DNA of 64,000 nucleotides from Callipepla californica brunnescens (lineage: Eukaryota; Chordata; Aves; Galliformes; Odontophoridae), in assembly GCA_023055505.1 (NCBI GenBank), contig JALIRH010000121.1:763501-827500 (forward strand). Reading direction: 5' to 3'. Made by a program: the position numbers and the translations under genes. This document shows, one piece after another, positions 1 through 12,020 of the stretch. The notes under the pieces are model-generated. The model did not search any database. It saw only the letters and a list, made by a program, of their open reading frames with translations, and was not told where the DNA came from. Each line of letters starts with the position of its first letter. Positions within the stretch are counted from its first letter, which is position 1.

Positions 1-1493
1 CCTATCCTAATTCTTACCCTAACCCTAACCCTTACCTAACCCTAACCCTAACTCTAACCTTAACCCTAACCCTAACCCTAACCTAACCCTAACCCTAATC
101 CTAACCCTAACCCTAACTCTAATTCCTAACCCTTACCTTAACTGTATCACAATCCCTATCCTAATTCTTACCTTAACCCTAACCCTTACCTAACCCTAAC
201 CCTAACCCTAACCCTAACTCTCACCTTAAGCCTAACCCTAACCCTAACCCCAACCCTAACCCCAACCCTAACCGTAACCCTAACCCTAACCCTAACCCTA
301 ACCCTAACCCTAACCTCAACCCTAACCCTAACTCTAACCTTAACCCTAAACCTAACAATAAATTTAACCCTAACCCTAACACTAACCCTAAACCTAATTT
401 TACCCTAACCCTAAGCATACCCTAACCCTAACCCTAACCCTAACCCTAACCCCAACCCTAACCCTAACCCTAACCCTAACCCTACCCTAACCCTAACCCT
501 AACCCTAACCCTAACCCTAACCCTAACCCTAACAATAAATTTAACCTTAACCCTAACCCTAACCCTAACCCTAACCCTACCCTAACCCTAACCCTTACCC
601 TAACCCTAACCCTAACCCTTACCCTAACCCTAGCCTAACCCAAACCCTAACCCTAACCCTACCCTAACCCTAACCCTAACCCTACCCCTAACCCTACTTT
701 ACCCTAACCCTAATCCTAACACTAACTCTAACTTTATTCCTTACCCTAACACTAATCCAATCCCGAACCCTAACCCTAATCCTAGCCCTAACTCTAACTT
801 TATTCGTAACCCTACCCCTAATCCAAACAATAACCCTTACCCTAATCAAACCCTATCCCTATTCCTAACCCTTACCCTAACTGTATCACAATCCCTATCC
901 TAACTCTTACCATAACCCAAACCCTAACCCTAACCCTAACCCTAACCCTAACCCTATCCCTAACCCTTACCCTAACTCTAACCCTACCCTAACCTTAACT
1001 CTACCCTAACCGTATCCCTACCCTAACCCTAACCCTAATCCTAGCCCTTACTCTAACTTTATTCCTAACCCTACCCCTGATCCAAACACTAACCCTAACC
1101 TTAATGTAACCCTAACCCTATTCCTAACCCTTACCCTAACTGTATCCCATTCCCTATCCTAACTCTTACCATAACCCTAACCCTGATGCTAATGCTAACC
1201 CTAACCCTGAATCTAACCCTTACCCTAACCCTATCCCTTACCCAGAAGCTAACACTTAGCGTTGTACAATACCTAACCGTACCCTAACCCTATCCCTAAA
1301 CCTAAAAGGAACCCAAACTCTAACCCTAAATCTGTCCCTGAGCCTAGCCTTCAACCTTACCCTAACCTTAACCCTAACCCTGTTCCATTCTCTAAACATA
1401 TCTGTAAGCATTACCTTCATCCTAACTCGAACTCTACCCTAACCCTATCCCTTTGACCCCAACACAAAACCCAGATTGAGCCTGACCCTAACC
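1..1493. repeat. Tail of macrosatellite unit 0 (C-strand telomere-like repeats)
   Basis: The stretch is CCCTAA-oriented throughout. It is close to canonical over about 1-700 and increasingly degenerate towards 1493. It matches the end of unit 2 (about 10534-12020) at an offset of 10,533 bases, falling to 10,527 by its end, so it is the tail of a B-type unit whose start lies outside the window. It is not a clean chromosome end: perfect hexamer runs are short and broken by CCCTTA, CCTATC, CCCAA and other variants. It holds no gene. Reading frames of Gly-Leu or Val-Arg type are repeat translations. Confidence 0.9.
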
Positions 1494-4400
1494 TAGGTAG
1501 CATAAAGTGTATGTAGGGTGAATTTGAGTTTTAGGGTCAAAGTTAAATTGTTAGTTTTAGGGTTAGGGTGAAGGATTGCTTTAGTTCTAGTATTAGGGTG
1601 TTTGGGGTTAGGGTTAGGGTAAGGATTTGGGGGTGGATTAGGTTTAGGGTCAGGTTTGGGGGAGTTTTGGGGTTAGGGTTAGATTTAGGATTAGGGTTAG
1701 CAAAAAAGTTGTTTTAGTTTTAGTTTAGGTTAGTGCTAGGATTAGGTTGAGTGTTCTTGTGAAGTTTAGGTTTAGGGTTAGGTTTAGGTTTAGATTGAGG
1801 TTTAGGGTAAGGAGTAGGGTTCATTTGACTTTTAGGGTCAGAGTAGAGTTAAGTCGTGTTAGGGTTAAGGTTAAGAACAGGATTCAGATTCCAATTAGGT
1901 TTTGGGTTCCTACTAGGGATAGGCCTCAAATTAGTGTTAAGGTTAGGGTTAGGGTTAGGTATAGGGAAAGGGTTAGTGTTAAGGCCAGGGCAAGTGTATG
2001 GTTTAGGGTAAAGATTGGATTTAGGGTTAGGTTTAGATGTAGGTTTGGTTTGATCGTTAGGGTGTGAGAAGGCACCGGCCTTGGATTTCATTTGGAGATT
2101 GGGTAAGGTTTAGGAATAGGAATAACATTGGTGTTTAAAAGATGATTAGTGTTAGTATTAGGGATAGGGTTACGGTTAGAGTTTAGTTAGGGTTGTTAGT
2201 TTTAGAGTGAGGGATAGGGGTATGGTTTGGTCTAGTACTTGGGTTAGGGTTTGGGATAGTCCTAGCATTAGTGTTAGGGTTAGGGTTCCGTTAGGGTTGT
2301 GGTAATCTGATGCTAGGTGTCGGGATTAGGGTTGTGCTTAAATGTGGGTTTGGTTTGAGGGTCAGAGTTAGGGTTAGGGTAGAGTTAGAATTAGGGTAAG
2401 AGTTAGGATTAGGTTTAGGATTAGGATAAAGATTAGGTTAGGATTAGTGTTGGCTTTAGGGTTGTGTCTGGGAGAAGGGTTAGTGTTAGGGATAGACTTA
2501 GGGTAAGAGTAAGTGTTAGGAATAGGCATAGGTTTTGGGAAAGTTTCAGAGTTTGGACTGGATTTATGATTAGGGTTAGGGACAAAGATTTTTTGAGATT
2601 TGTGATTAGATTTAGGGAGAAAAGTAGGCTGACTTGTGGTGTTAGCAGTAGGTTTAGGTTTAGGTTTAGGTTTAGGATTCCATTTGTATTTATTGATCGA
2701 GGTTGGGTTAGTTGGAGTGTAAAGGTCAGAGTAGGGTTAGGCCTTGGGATAGGGTTAAGGTTTGGAATAGGATTAGGATTCAAATGATGTTACGGGTTGG
2801 TGTTAGGGTTAGGGAAAGGTTAGGATCAGGGTTGAGGTCAGGGTTAGGTATAGGAAAAGGGTTAGTGTTAGGGCTAGGGCAATTGGAAGGGTTAGGCTTA
2901 GGCTTAGATATTAGGGTTAGGTTTAGGCGGAGGTTTGGTTCGAGTGTCAGGGTGAGAGAAGGGGTAGGCCTGGGGTTTGGTTTTGGGTTACATCATACAA
3001 ATCATCCCATACATTAGCTGGGGTGGGAGGTGCAAGGAACAGCCAGCAAAGTGCTGAGTTCATTCCAATCAGAGGACCTGAAGATCGGGTAGCTACTATC
3101 AAACCGTTTGTGTTGCCAATTCCGATGATATTTATGGGGCCCTGATGTTATGGTTCAGTGGGGAGTCACTATCAAGTCCAAACCCAATCCAAACCCCAAA
3201 CCTACTCCTATTCCTAAACCTTATCTTAACCCTAAACCAAACCCAAACCCAAGGCCCTCCCCTTCTCTCAGCCTAACACTCAAACTAACCTAAACCCGAA
3301 ACTAACCCTACATTTATCCTAATCTTATCCATATTCTAAGGCCTAACCCTACTCTGACCAGAAAGCTCATGTTGTCTAAAATCTACCCCTTACCTAAAAC
3401 CTAAATCGACAAAAAAACCTAACCCGAAACCTCAACCTAACTCTTCTCCTAACTAGAACACCAGCACTTCACCTTACCCTAACTGGAAACCTAGGACTAA
3501 ATCCTTACCTTGTCCAGAACCCTATTCCTAACCCAAACCAGAATTCTAACCTCTACCCTAACCAAAACCCTTCCCCTAAACCTAAACCTAATGCTACCCT
3601 CAACCAAACCCTAGCCCTAAATCCTACCCTAAAACCAACACCACGTTTAAGCTCAAACCTCAAGCCTCAAAGAAAGCATCAGATTACCGCAGATCTCACC
3701 TAACACTAACCCCAATCCAATCCCTACTACTAACCCCAAACCCAATCCAAACACCAAAACTATTCCTATTCCTAAACCTAACACTAAGCCAGAACCAAAC
3801 CCAAGGCCTACCCCTTCTCTCAGCCTGACACTCAAACTAACCTAGACCTGAACGCAACGCTAAATCAAATACTAAAACTCACCCTTAGCCAAGGCCCTTT
3901 TAGGACCCTTCCCTGGTCCTAAAACTAAAGAGAATCCTACCCCTTCCACTAAACCTTCATCTACATCCCTAACCCTTACCCTAAACCTAAATCTACACCA
4001 AAACCTAACCCTAACCCTAACATGTCTTCTAACTGTAAAACTAACGCTTCACCTAACCCGAACTGAAACCCCAGGACTAAACCTTACCTAACACCTAGCT
4101 ATATTCCTAACCCTATCCTGAAACCTAACATTAACCCTAACCCTAAAAACAACTTGGAACCAAACCCTAACCCTAACCTAACCCTTATCAGAACCCTAAA
4201 TCTAATCCTAACCGTTACCTCAATTTAACTCCAATTCTTCCTGAAATCTAAATGGGACCTTAAAACCAACCCCAGATTGAAGCCCAACCCTAAACCTAAC
4301 ACAAAGCATTAGATTACCACAGCCATCACCTAACTCTAACCCCAGCCTTAACGCTAATACTATCCCAAACACTATTCCAATTCCTAAACCCAACACAAAC

Positions 4401-6773
4401 CCAAAAACACAAAGCCTACAATTCTCACAGCCTAACACTGAAAGGAAACCTAAATCTTACCCTAACTCTAAAACTAATCCAAAGCATGACCACAATTTAA
4501 ACTCTAAATCTACCTTCAAACTAAAGCTGACCCTAACACCAACCTCAAGTAAAAGCCCAACCCTAAGCCTAACACAAAGCATTAGATTACCACAACGCTC
4601 ACCTAACTTCTAACCCCCACCCTAACACTAATACTAAAGCAATCAGATTCCAAATACTAACCCAATTCCTATTCTGAAACCCAAAACTATTCCAAAAACA
4701 AACCCAAGGCCTAACCTTTCTCTCACCCTAACAATCAAAGAAAACCTATTCCTAAACCTAATCCTAAATCTAGTCCTAACCCTAACCCTCACCCTTAATC
4801 TAACCCCAACCCCCACCCAGAAGCTAACACTTAGCAGTGTACAATACCTAAACGTACCCCTAATCCTTATCACTAAACCTAAAAGGAACCTGAAACATAG
4901 TGCTAAATCCGAACCCTAACCCTGAAGACTAACGCTAACAATGAACCAATTCCTATACCTTTTCCTTCCTCCAAATTGATTCCTAGCACTAACCCTAACC
5001 CTACGTTAACCCTATCCTAACCCTAACCCTAACCCTAGCCCTAAACTACATTAACCCTAACCCTAACCCTAACCCTAACCCTAGCCCTAACCTAACTCTA
5101 ACCCTAACCCTAACCCTAAACCTAATGCTAACCCTTACCCTACCCTAACCCTAACCCTACCATACCCTAACCCTAACCTACCCTAACCCTAACCCTAACC
5201 CTAACCCTAAACCTAAACCTAAACCTAACCCTAACCCTAATTCCTAACCCTTACCTTAACTGCATCACAATCCCTATCATAATTCTTACCCTAACCCTAA
5301 CCCTTACCTAACCCTAACCCTAACCCTAACCCTAACCCTAACTCTAACCTTAACCCTAACCCTAACCCTAACCTAACCCTAACCCTAATCCTAACCCTAA
5401 CCCTAACTCTAATTCCTAACCCTTACCTTAACTGTACCACAATCCCTATCCTAATTCTTACCCTAACCCTAAACCTTACCTAACCCTAACCCTAACCCTA
5501 ACCCTAACCCTAACCCTAACCCTAACTCTCACCTTAACCCTAACCCTAACCCTAACCTAACCCTAACCCTAACCCTAATTTTACCCTAACCCTAAGCATA
5601 CTCTAACCCTAACCCTAACCTAACCCTAACCCTAACCCTAACCCTAACCCTAACCCTAACCCTAACACTAACCCTAACCCTAAACCTAAACCTAAACCTA
5701 ACCCTAACCCTAACCCTAATTCCTAACCCTTACCTTAACTTTATCACAATCCCTATCCAAATTCTTACCCTAACCCTAACCCTTACCTAAACCTAACCTT
5801 AACCATAACCCTAACCCTAACCCTAACCCTACCCTAACCCTAACCCTAACCCTAACCCTACCCTAACCCTAACCCTAACCCTAACCCTAACCCTTACCCT
5901 AACCCTAGCCTAACCCAAACCCTAACCCTAACCCTACCCTAACCCTAACCCTAACCCTAACCCTACCCCTAACCCTACTTTACCCTAACCCTAATCCGAA
6001 CACTAACTCTAACTTTATTCCTTACCCTAACACTAATCCAATCCCGAACCCTAACCCTAATCCTAGCCCTAACTCTAACTTTATTCGTAACCCTACCCCT
6101 GATCCAAACAATAACCCTTACCCTAATCAAACCCTATCCCTATTCCTAACCCTTACCCTAACCGTATCACAATCCCTATCCTAACTCTTACCATAACCCA
6201 AACCCTAACCTAACCCTAACCCTAACCCTAACCCTATCCCTAACCCTTACCCTAACTCTAACCCTACCCTAACCTTAACTCTACCCTAACCGTATCCCTA
6301 CCCTAACCCTAACCCTAATCCTAGCCCTTACTCTAACTTTATTCCTAACCCTACCCCTGATCCAAACACTAACCCTAACCTTAATGTAACCCTAACCCTA
6401 TTCCTAACCCTTACCCTAACTGTATCCCATTCCCTATCCTAACTCTTACCATAACCCTAACCCTGATGCTAATGCTAACCCTAACCCTGAATCTAACCCT
6501 TACCCTAACCCTATCCCTTACCCAGAAGCTAACACTTAGCGTTGTACAATACCTAACCGTACCCTAACCCTATCCCTAAACCTAAAAGGAACCCAAACTC
6601 TAACCCTAAATCTGTCCCTGAGCCTAGCCTTCAACCTTACCCTAACCTTAACCCTAACCCTGTTCCATTCTCTAAACATATCTGTAAGCATTACCTTCAT
6701 CCTAACTCGAACTCTACCCTAACCCTATCCCTTTGACCCCAACACAAAACCCAGATTGAGCCTGACCCTAACC
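1494..6773. repeat. Macrosatellite unit 1 (A type, 5,280 bp)
   Basis: This is the reference unit. I place its start at the polarity switch where CCCTAA-like DNA becomes TTAGGG-like DNA (TAGGTAGCATAAAG at 1494). Internal order: G-strand degenerate telomeric DNA 1494-2989; retroviral protease fragment 2990-3178; C-strand degenerate DNA 3179 to about 4970, with three related subrepeats around AAAGCATYAGATTACC (near 3674, 4304 and 4577); near-canonical CCCTAA repeats from about 4990 to 5940; more diverged CCCTAA-like DNA to 6773. A box beginning CAGAAGCTAACACTTAGC occurs twice, at 4818 and 6533. Confidence 0.93.
2990..3178 (+). pseudogene. Retroviral protease fragment, unit 1
   Basis: This 189-bp stretch is the only part of the unit that is not telomere-like. 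In the frame starting at 2990 it reads through LAGVGG (3014-3031) and on to KPFVLPIP (about 3104-3127). It then shifts frame around GGGGCCC (3137-3142) and continues in another frame through DVMVQWG (3144-3164). The order matches the C-terminal half of a beta/alpha-type retroviral protease, ending just before RT. The catalytic Asp-Thr/Ser-Gly region is not present. The same bases in unit 7 run directly into RT, which confirms the origin. The fragment is broken by the frameshift and cut at 3178, so it cannot give an active enzyme. The 5' limit is approximate. Confidence 0.78.
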
Positions 6774-9700
6774 TAGGTAGCATAAAGTGTATGTAGGGTG
6801 AATTTGAGTTTTAGGGTCAAAGTTAAATTGTTAGTTTTAGGGTTAGGGTGAAGGATTGCTTTAGTTCTAGTATTAGGGTGTTTGGGGTTAGGGTTAGGGT
6901 AAGGATTTGGGGGTGGATTAGGTTTAGGGTCAGGTTTGGGGGAGTTTTGGGGTTAGGGTTAGATTTAGGATTAGGGTTAGCAAAAAAGTTGTTTTAGTTT
7001 TAGTTTAGGTTAGTGCTAGGATTAGGTTGAGTGTTCTTGTGAAGTTTAGGTTTAGGGTTAGGTTTAGGTTTAGATTGAGGTTTAGGGTAAGGAGTAGGGT
7101 TCATTTGACTTTTAGGGTCAGAGTAGAGTTAAGTCGTGTTAGGGTTAAGGTTAAGAACAGGATTCAGATTCCAATTAGGTTTTGGGTTCCTACTAGGGAT
7201 AGGCCTCAAATTAGTGTTAAGGTTAGGGTTAGGGTTAGGTATAGGGAAAGGGTTAGTGTTAAGGCCAGGGCAAGTGTATGGTTTAGGGTAAAGATTGGAT
7301 TTAGGGTTAGGTTTAGATGTAGGTTTGGTTTGATCGTTAGGGTGTGAGAAGGCACCGGCCTTGGATTTCATTTGGAGATTGGGTAAGGTTTAGGAATAGG
7401 AATAACATTGGTGTTTAAAAGATGATTAGTGTTAGTATTAGGGATAGGGTTACGGTTAGAGTTTAGTTAGGGTTGTTAGTTTTAGAGTGAGGGATAGGGG
7501 TATGGTTTGGTCTAGTACTTGGGTTAGGGTTTGGGATAGTCCTAGCATTAGTGTTAGGGTTAGGGTTCCGTTAGGGTTGTGGTAATCTGATGCTAGGTGT
7601 CGGGATTAGGGTTGTGCTTAAATGTGGGTTTGGTTTGAGGGTCAGAGTTAGGGTTAGGGTAGAGTTAGAATTAGGGTAAGAGTTAGGATTAGGTTTAGGA
7701 TTAGGATAAAGATTAGGTTAGGATTAGTGTTGGCTTTAGGGTTGTGTCTGGGAGAAGGGTTAGTGTTAGGGATAGACTTAGGGTAAGAGTAAGTGTTAGG
7801 AATAGGCATAGGTTTTGGGAAAGTTTCAGAGTTTGGACTGGATTTATGATTAGGGTTAGGGACAAAGATTTTTTGAGATTTGTGATTAGATTTAGGGAGA
7901 AAAGTAGGCTGACTTGTGGTGTTAGCAGTAGGTTTAGGTTTAGGTTTAGGTTTAGGATTCCATTTGTATTTATTGATCGAGGTTGGGTTAGTTGGAGTGT
8001 AAAGGTCAGAGTAGGGTTAGGCCTTGGGATAGGGTTAAGGTTTGGAATAGGATTAGGATTCAAATGATGTTACGGGTTGGTGTTAGGGTTAGGGAAAGGT
8101 TAGGATCAGGGTTGAGGTCAGGGTTAGGTATAGGAAAAGGGTTAGTGTTAGGGCTAGGGCAATTGGAAGGGTTAGGCTTAGGCTTAGATATTAGGGTTAG
8201 GTTTAGGCGGAGGTTTGGTTCGAGTGTCAGGGTGAGAGAAGGGGTAGGCCTGGGGTTTGGTTTTGGGTTACATCATACAAATCATCCCATACATTAGCTG
8301 GGGTGGGAGGTGCAAGGAACAGCCAGCAAAGTGCTGAGTTCATTCCAATCAGAGGACCTGAAGATCGGGTAGCTACTATCAAACCGTTTGTGTTGCCAAT
8401 TCCGATGATATTTATGGGGCCCTGATGTTATGGTTCAGTGGGGAGTCACTATCAAGTCCAAACCCAATCCAAACCCCAAACCTACTCCTATTCCTAAACC
8501 TTATCTTAACCCTAAACCAAACCCAAACCCAAGGCCCTCCCCTTCTCTCAGCCTAACACTCAAACTAACCTAAACCCGAAACTAACCCTACATTTATCCT
8601 AATCTTATCCATATTCTAAGGCCTAACCCTACTCTGACCAGAAAGCTCATGTTGTCTAAAATCTACCCCTTACCTAAAACCTAAATCGACAAAAAAACCT
8701 AACCCGAAACCTCAACCTAACTCTTCTCCTAACTAGAACACCAGCACTTCACCTTACCCTAACTGGAAACCTAGGACTAAATCCTTACCTTGTCCAGAAC
8801 CCTATTCCTAACCCAAACCAGAATTCTAACCTCTACCCTAACCAAAACCCTTCCCCTAAACCTAAACCTAATGCTACCCTCAACCAAACCCTAGCCCTAA
8901 ATCCTACCCTAAAACCAACACCACGTTTAAGCTCAAACCTCAAGCCTCAAAGAAAGCATCAGATTACCGCAGATCTCACCTAACACTAACCCCAATCCAA
9001 TCCCTACTACTAACCCCAAACCCAATCCAAACACCAAAACTATTCCTATTCCTAAACCTAACACTAAGCCAGAACCAAACCCAAGGCCTACCCCTTCTCT
9101 CAGCCTGACACTCAAACTAACCTAGACCTGAACGCAACGCTAAATCAAATACTAAAACTCACCCTTAGCCAAGGCCCTTTTAGGACCCTTCCCTGGTCCT
9201 AAAACTAAAGAGAACCCTTCATCTACATCCCTAACCCTTACCCTAAACCTAAATCTACACCAAAACCTAACCCTAACCCTAACATGTCTTCTAACTGTAA
9301 AACTAACGCTTCACCTAACCCGAACTGAAACCCCAGGACTAAACCTTACCTAACACCTAGCTATATTCCTAACCCTATCCTGAAACCTAACGTTAACCCT
9401 AACCCTAAAAACAACTTGGAACCAAACCCTAACCCTAACCTAACCCTTATCAGAACCCTAAATCTAATCCTAACCGTTACCTCAATTTAACTCCAATTCT
9501 TCCTGAAATCTAAATGGGACCTTAAAACCAACCCCAGATTGAAGCCCAACCCTAAACCTAACACAAAGCATTAGATTACCACAGCCATCACCTAACTCTA
9601 ACCCCAGCCTTAACGCTAATACTATCCAAACACTATTCCAATTCCTAAACCCAACACAAACCCAAAAACACAAAGCCTACAATTCTCACAGCCTAACACT

Positions 9701-12020
9701 GAAAGGAAACCTAAATCTTACCCTAACTCTAAAACTAATCCAAAGCATGACCACAATTTCAACTCTAAATCTACCTTCAAACTAAAGCTGACCCTAACAC
9801 CAACCTCAAGTAAAAGCCCAACCCTAAGCCTAACACAAAGCATTAGATTACCACAACGCTCACCTAACTTCTAACCCCCACCCTAACACTAATACTAAAG
9901 CAATCAGATTCCAAATACTAACCCAATTCCTATTCTGAAACCCAAAACTATTCCAAAAACAAACCCAAGGCCTAACCTTTCTCTCACCCTAACAATCAAA
10001 GAAAACCTATTCCTAAACCTAATCCTAAATCTAGTCCTAACCCTAACCCTCACCCTTAATCTAACCCCAACCCCCACCCAGAAGCTAACACTTAGCATTG
10101 TACAATACCTAAACGTACCCCTAATCCTTATCACTAAACCTAAAAGGAACCTGAAACATAGTGCTAAATCCGAACCCTAACCCTGAAGACTAACGCTAAC
10201 AATGAACCAATTCCTATACCTTTTCCTTCCTCCAAATTGATTCCTAGCACTAACCCTAACCCTACATTAACCCTATCCTAACCCTAACCCTAACCCTAGC
10301 CCTAAACTACATTAACCCTAACCCTAACCCTAAACCTAGCCCTAACCTAACTCTAACCCTAACCCTAACCCTAAACCTAATGCTAACCCTTACCCTACCC
10401 TAACCCTAACCCTACCATACCCTAACCCTAACCTACCCTAACACTAACCCTAACCCTAACACTAAACCTAAACCTAAACCTAACCCTAACCCTAACCTTA
10501 ATTCCTAACCCTTACCTTAACTGTATCACAATCCCTATCCTAATTCTTACCCTAACCCTAACCCTTACCTAACCCTAACCCTAACTCTAACCTTAACCCT
10601 AACCCTAACCCTAACCTAACCCTAACCCTAATCCTAACCCTAACCCTAACTCTAATTCCTAACCCTTACCTTAACTGTATCACAATCCCTATCCTAATTC
10701 TTACCTTAACCCTAACCCTTACCTAACCCTAACCCTAACCCTAACCCTAACTCTCACCTTAAGCCTAACCCTAACCCTAACCCCAACCCTAACCCCAACC
10801 CTAACCGTAACCCTAACCCTAACCCTAACCCTAACCCTAACCCTAACCCTAACCTCAACCCTAACCCTAACTCTAACCTTAACCCTAAACCTAACAATAA
10901 ATTTAACCCTAACCCTAACACTAACCCTAAACCTAATTTTACCCTAACCCTAAGCATACCCTAACCCTAACCCTAACCCTAACCCTAACCCCAACCCTAA
11001 CCCTAACCCTAACCCTAACCCTACCCTAACCCTAACCCTAACCCTAACCCTAACCCTAACCCTAACAATAAATTTAACCTTAACCCTAACCCTAACCCTA
11101 ACCCTAACCCTACCCTAACCCTAACCCTTACCCTAACCCTAACCCTAACCCTTACCCTAACCCTAGCCTAACCCAAACCCTAACCCTAACCCTACCCTAA
11201 CCCTAACCCTAACCCTACCCCTAACCCTACTTTACCCTAACCCTAATCCTAACACTAACTCTAACTTTATTCCTTACCCTAACACTAATCCAATCCCGAA
11301 CCCTAACCCTAATCCTAGCCCTAACTCTAACTTTATTCGTAACCCTACCCCTAATCCAAACAATAACCCTTACCCTAATCAAACCCTATCCCTATTCCTA
11401 ACCCTTACCCTAACTGTATCACAATCCCTATCCTAACTCTTACCATAACCCAAACCCTAACCCTAACCCTAACCCTAACCCTAACCCTAACCCTATCCCT
11501 AACCCTTACCCTACCCTAACCTTAACTCTACCCTAACCGTATCCCTACCCTAACCCTAACCCTAATCCTAGCCCTTACTCTAACTTTATTCCTAACCCTA
11601 CCCCTGATCCAAACACTAACCCTAACCTTAATGTAACCCTAACCCTATTCCTAACCCTTACCCTAACTGTATCCCATTCCCTATCCTAACTCTTACCATA
11701 ACCCTAACCCTGATGCTAATGCTAACCCTAACCCTGAATCTAACCCTTACCCTAACCCTATCCCTTACCCAGAAGCTAACACTTAGCGTTGTACAATACC
11801 TAAACGTACCCTAACCCTATCCCTAAACCTAAAAGGAACCCAAACTCTAACCCTAAATCTGTCCCTGAGCCTAACCTTCAACCTTACCCTAACCTTAACC
11901 CTAACCCTGTTCCATTCTCTAAACATATCTGTAAGCATTACCTTCATCCTAACTCGAACTCTACCCTAACCCTATCCCTTTGACCCCAACACAAAACCCA
12001 GATTGAGCCTGACCCTAACC
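6774..12020. repeat. Macrosatellite unit 2 (B type, 5,247 bp)
   Basis: The first 2.4 kb (6774-9213) appears identical to unit 1. The unit then lacks about 19 bp near 9213 (the CCTACCCCTTCCACT segment present in unit 1 near 3934). It has one C fewer near 9625 (ACTATCCAAAC), TTTC in place of TTTA near 9759, and a B-type telomeric tail containing the AGCCTAACCC start and AACAATAAATTT interruptions. The same markers recur in unit 4, so units 2 and 4 are sister copies. Confidence 0.92.
8270..8458 (+). pseudogene. Retroviral protease fragment, unit 2
   Basis: The copy is identical by eye to the unit 1 copy, with the same internal frameshift and the same 3' cut followed by C-strand telomeric DNA. 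Confidence 0.78.

Noticed and set aside
1..700. A true terminal telomere at the left end
   Set aside because: Hexamer runs are short and full of variants, and the same sequence recurs inside the array at an offset of about 10.53 kb, so it is internal repeat DNA.
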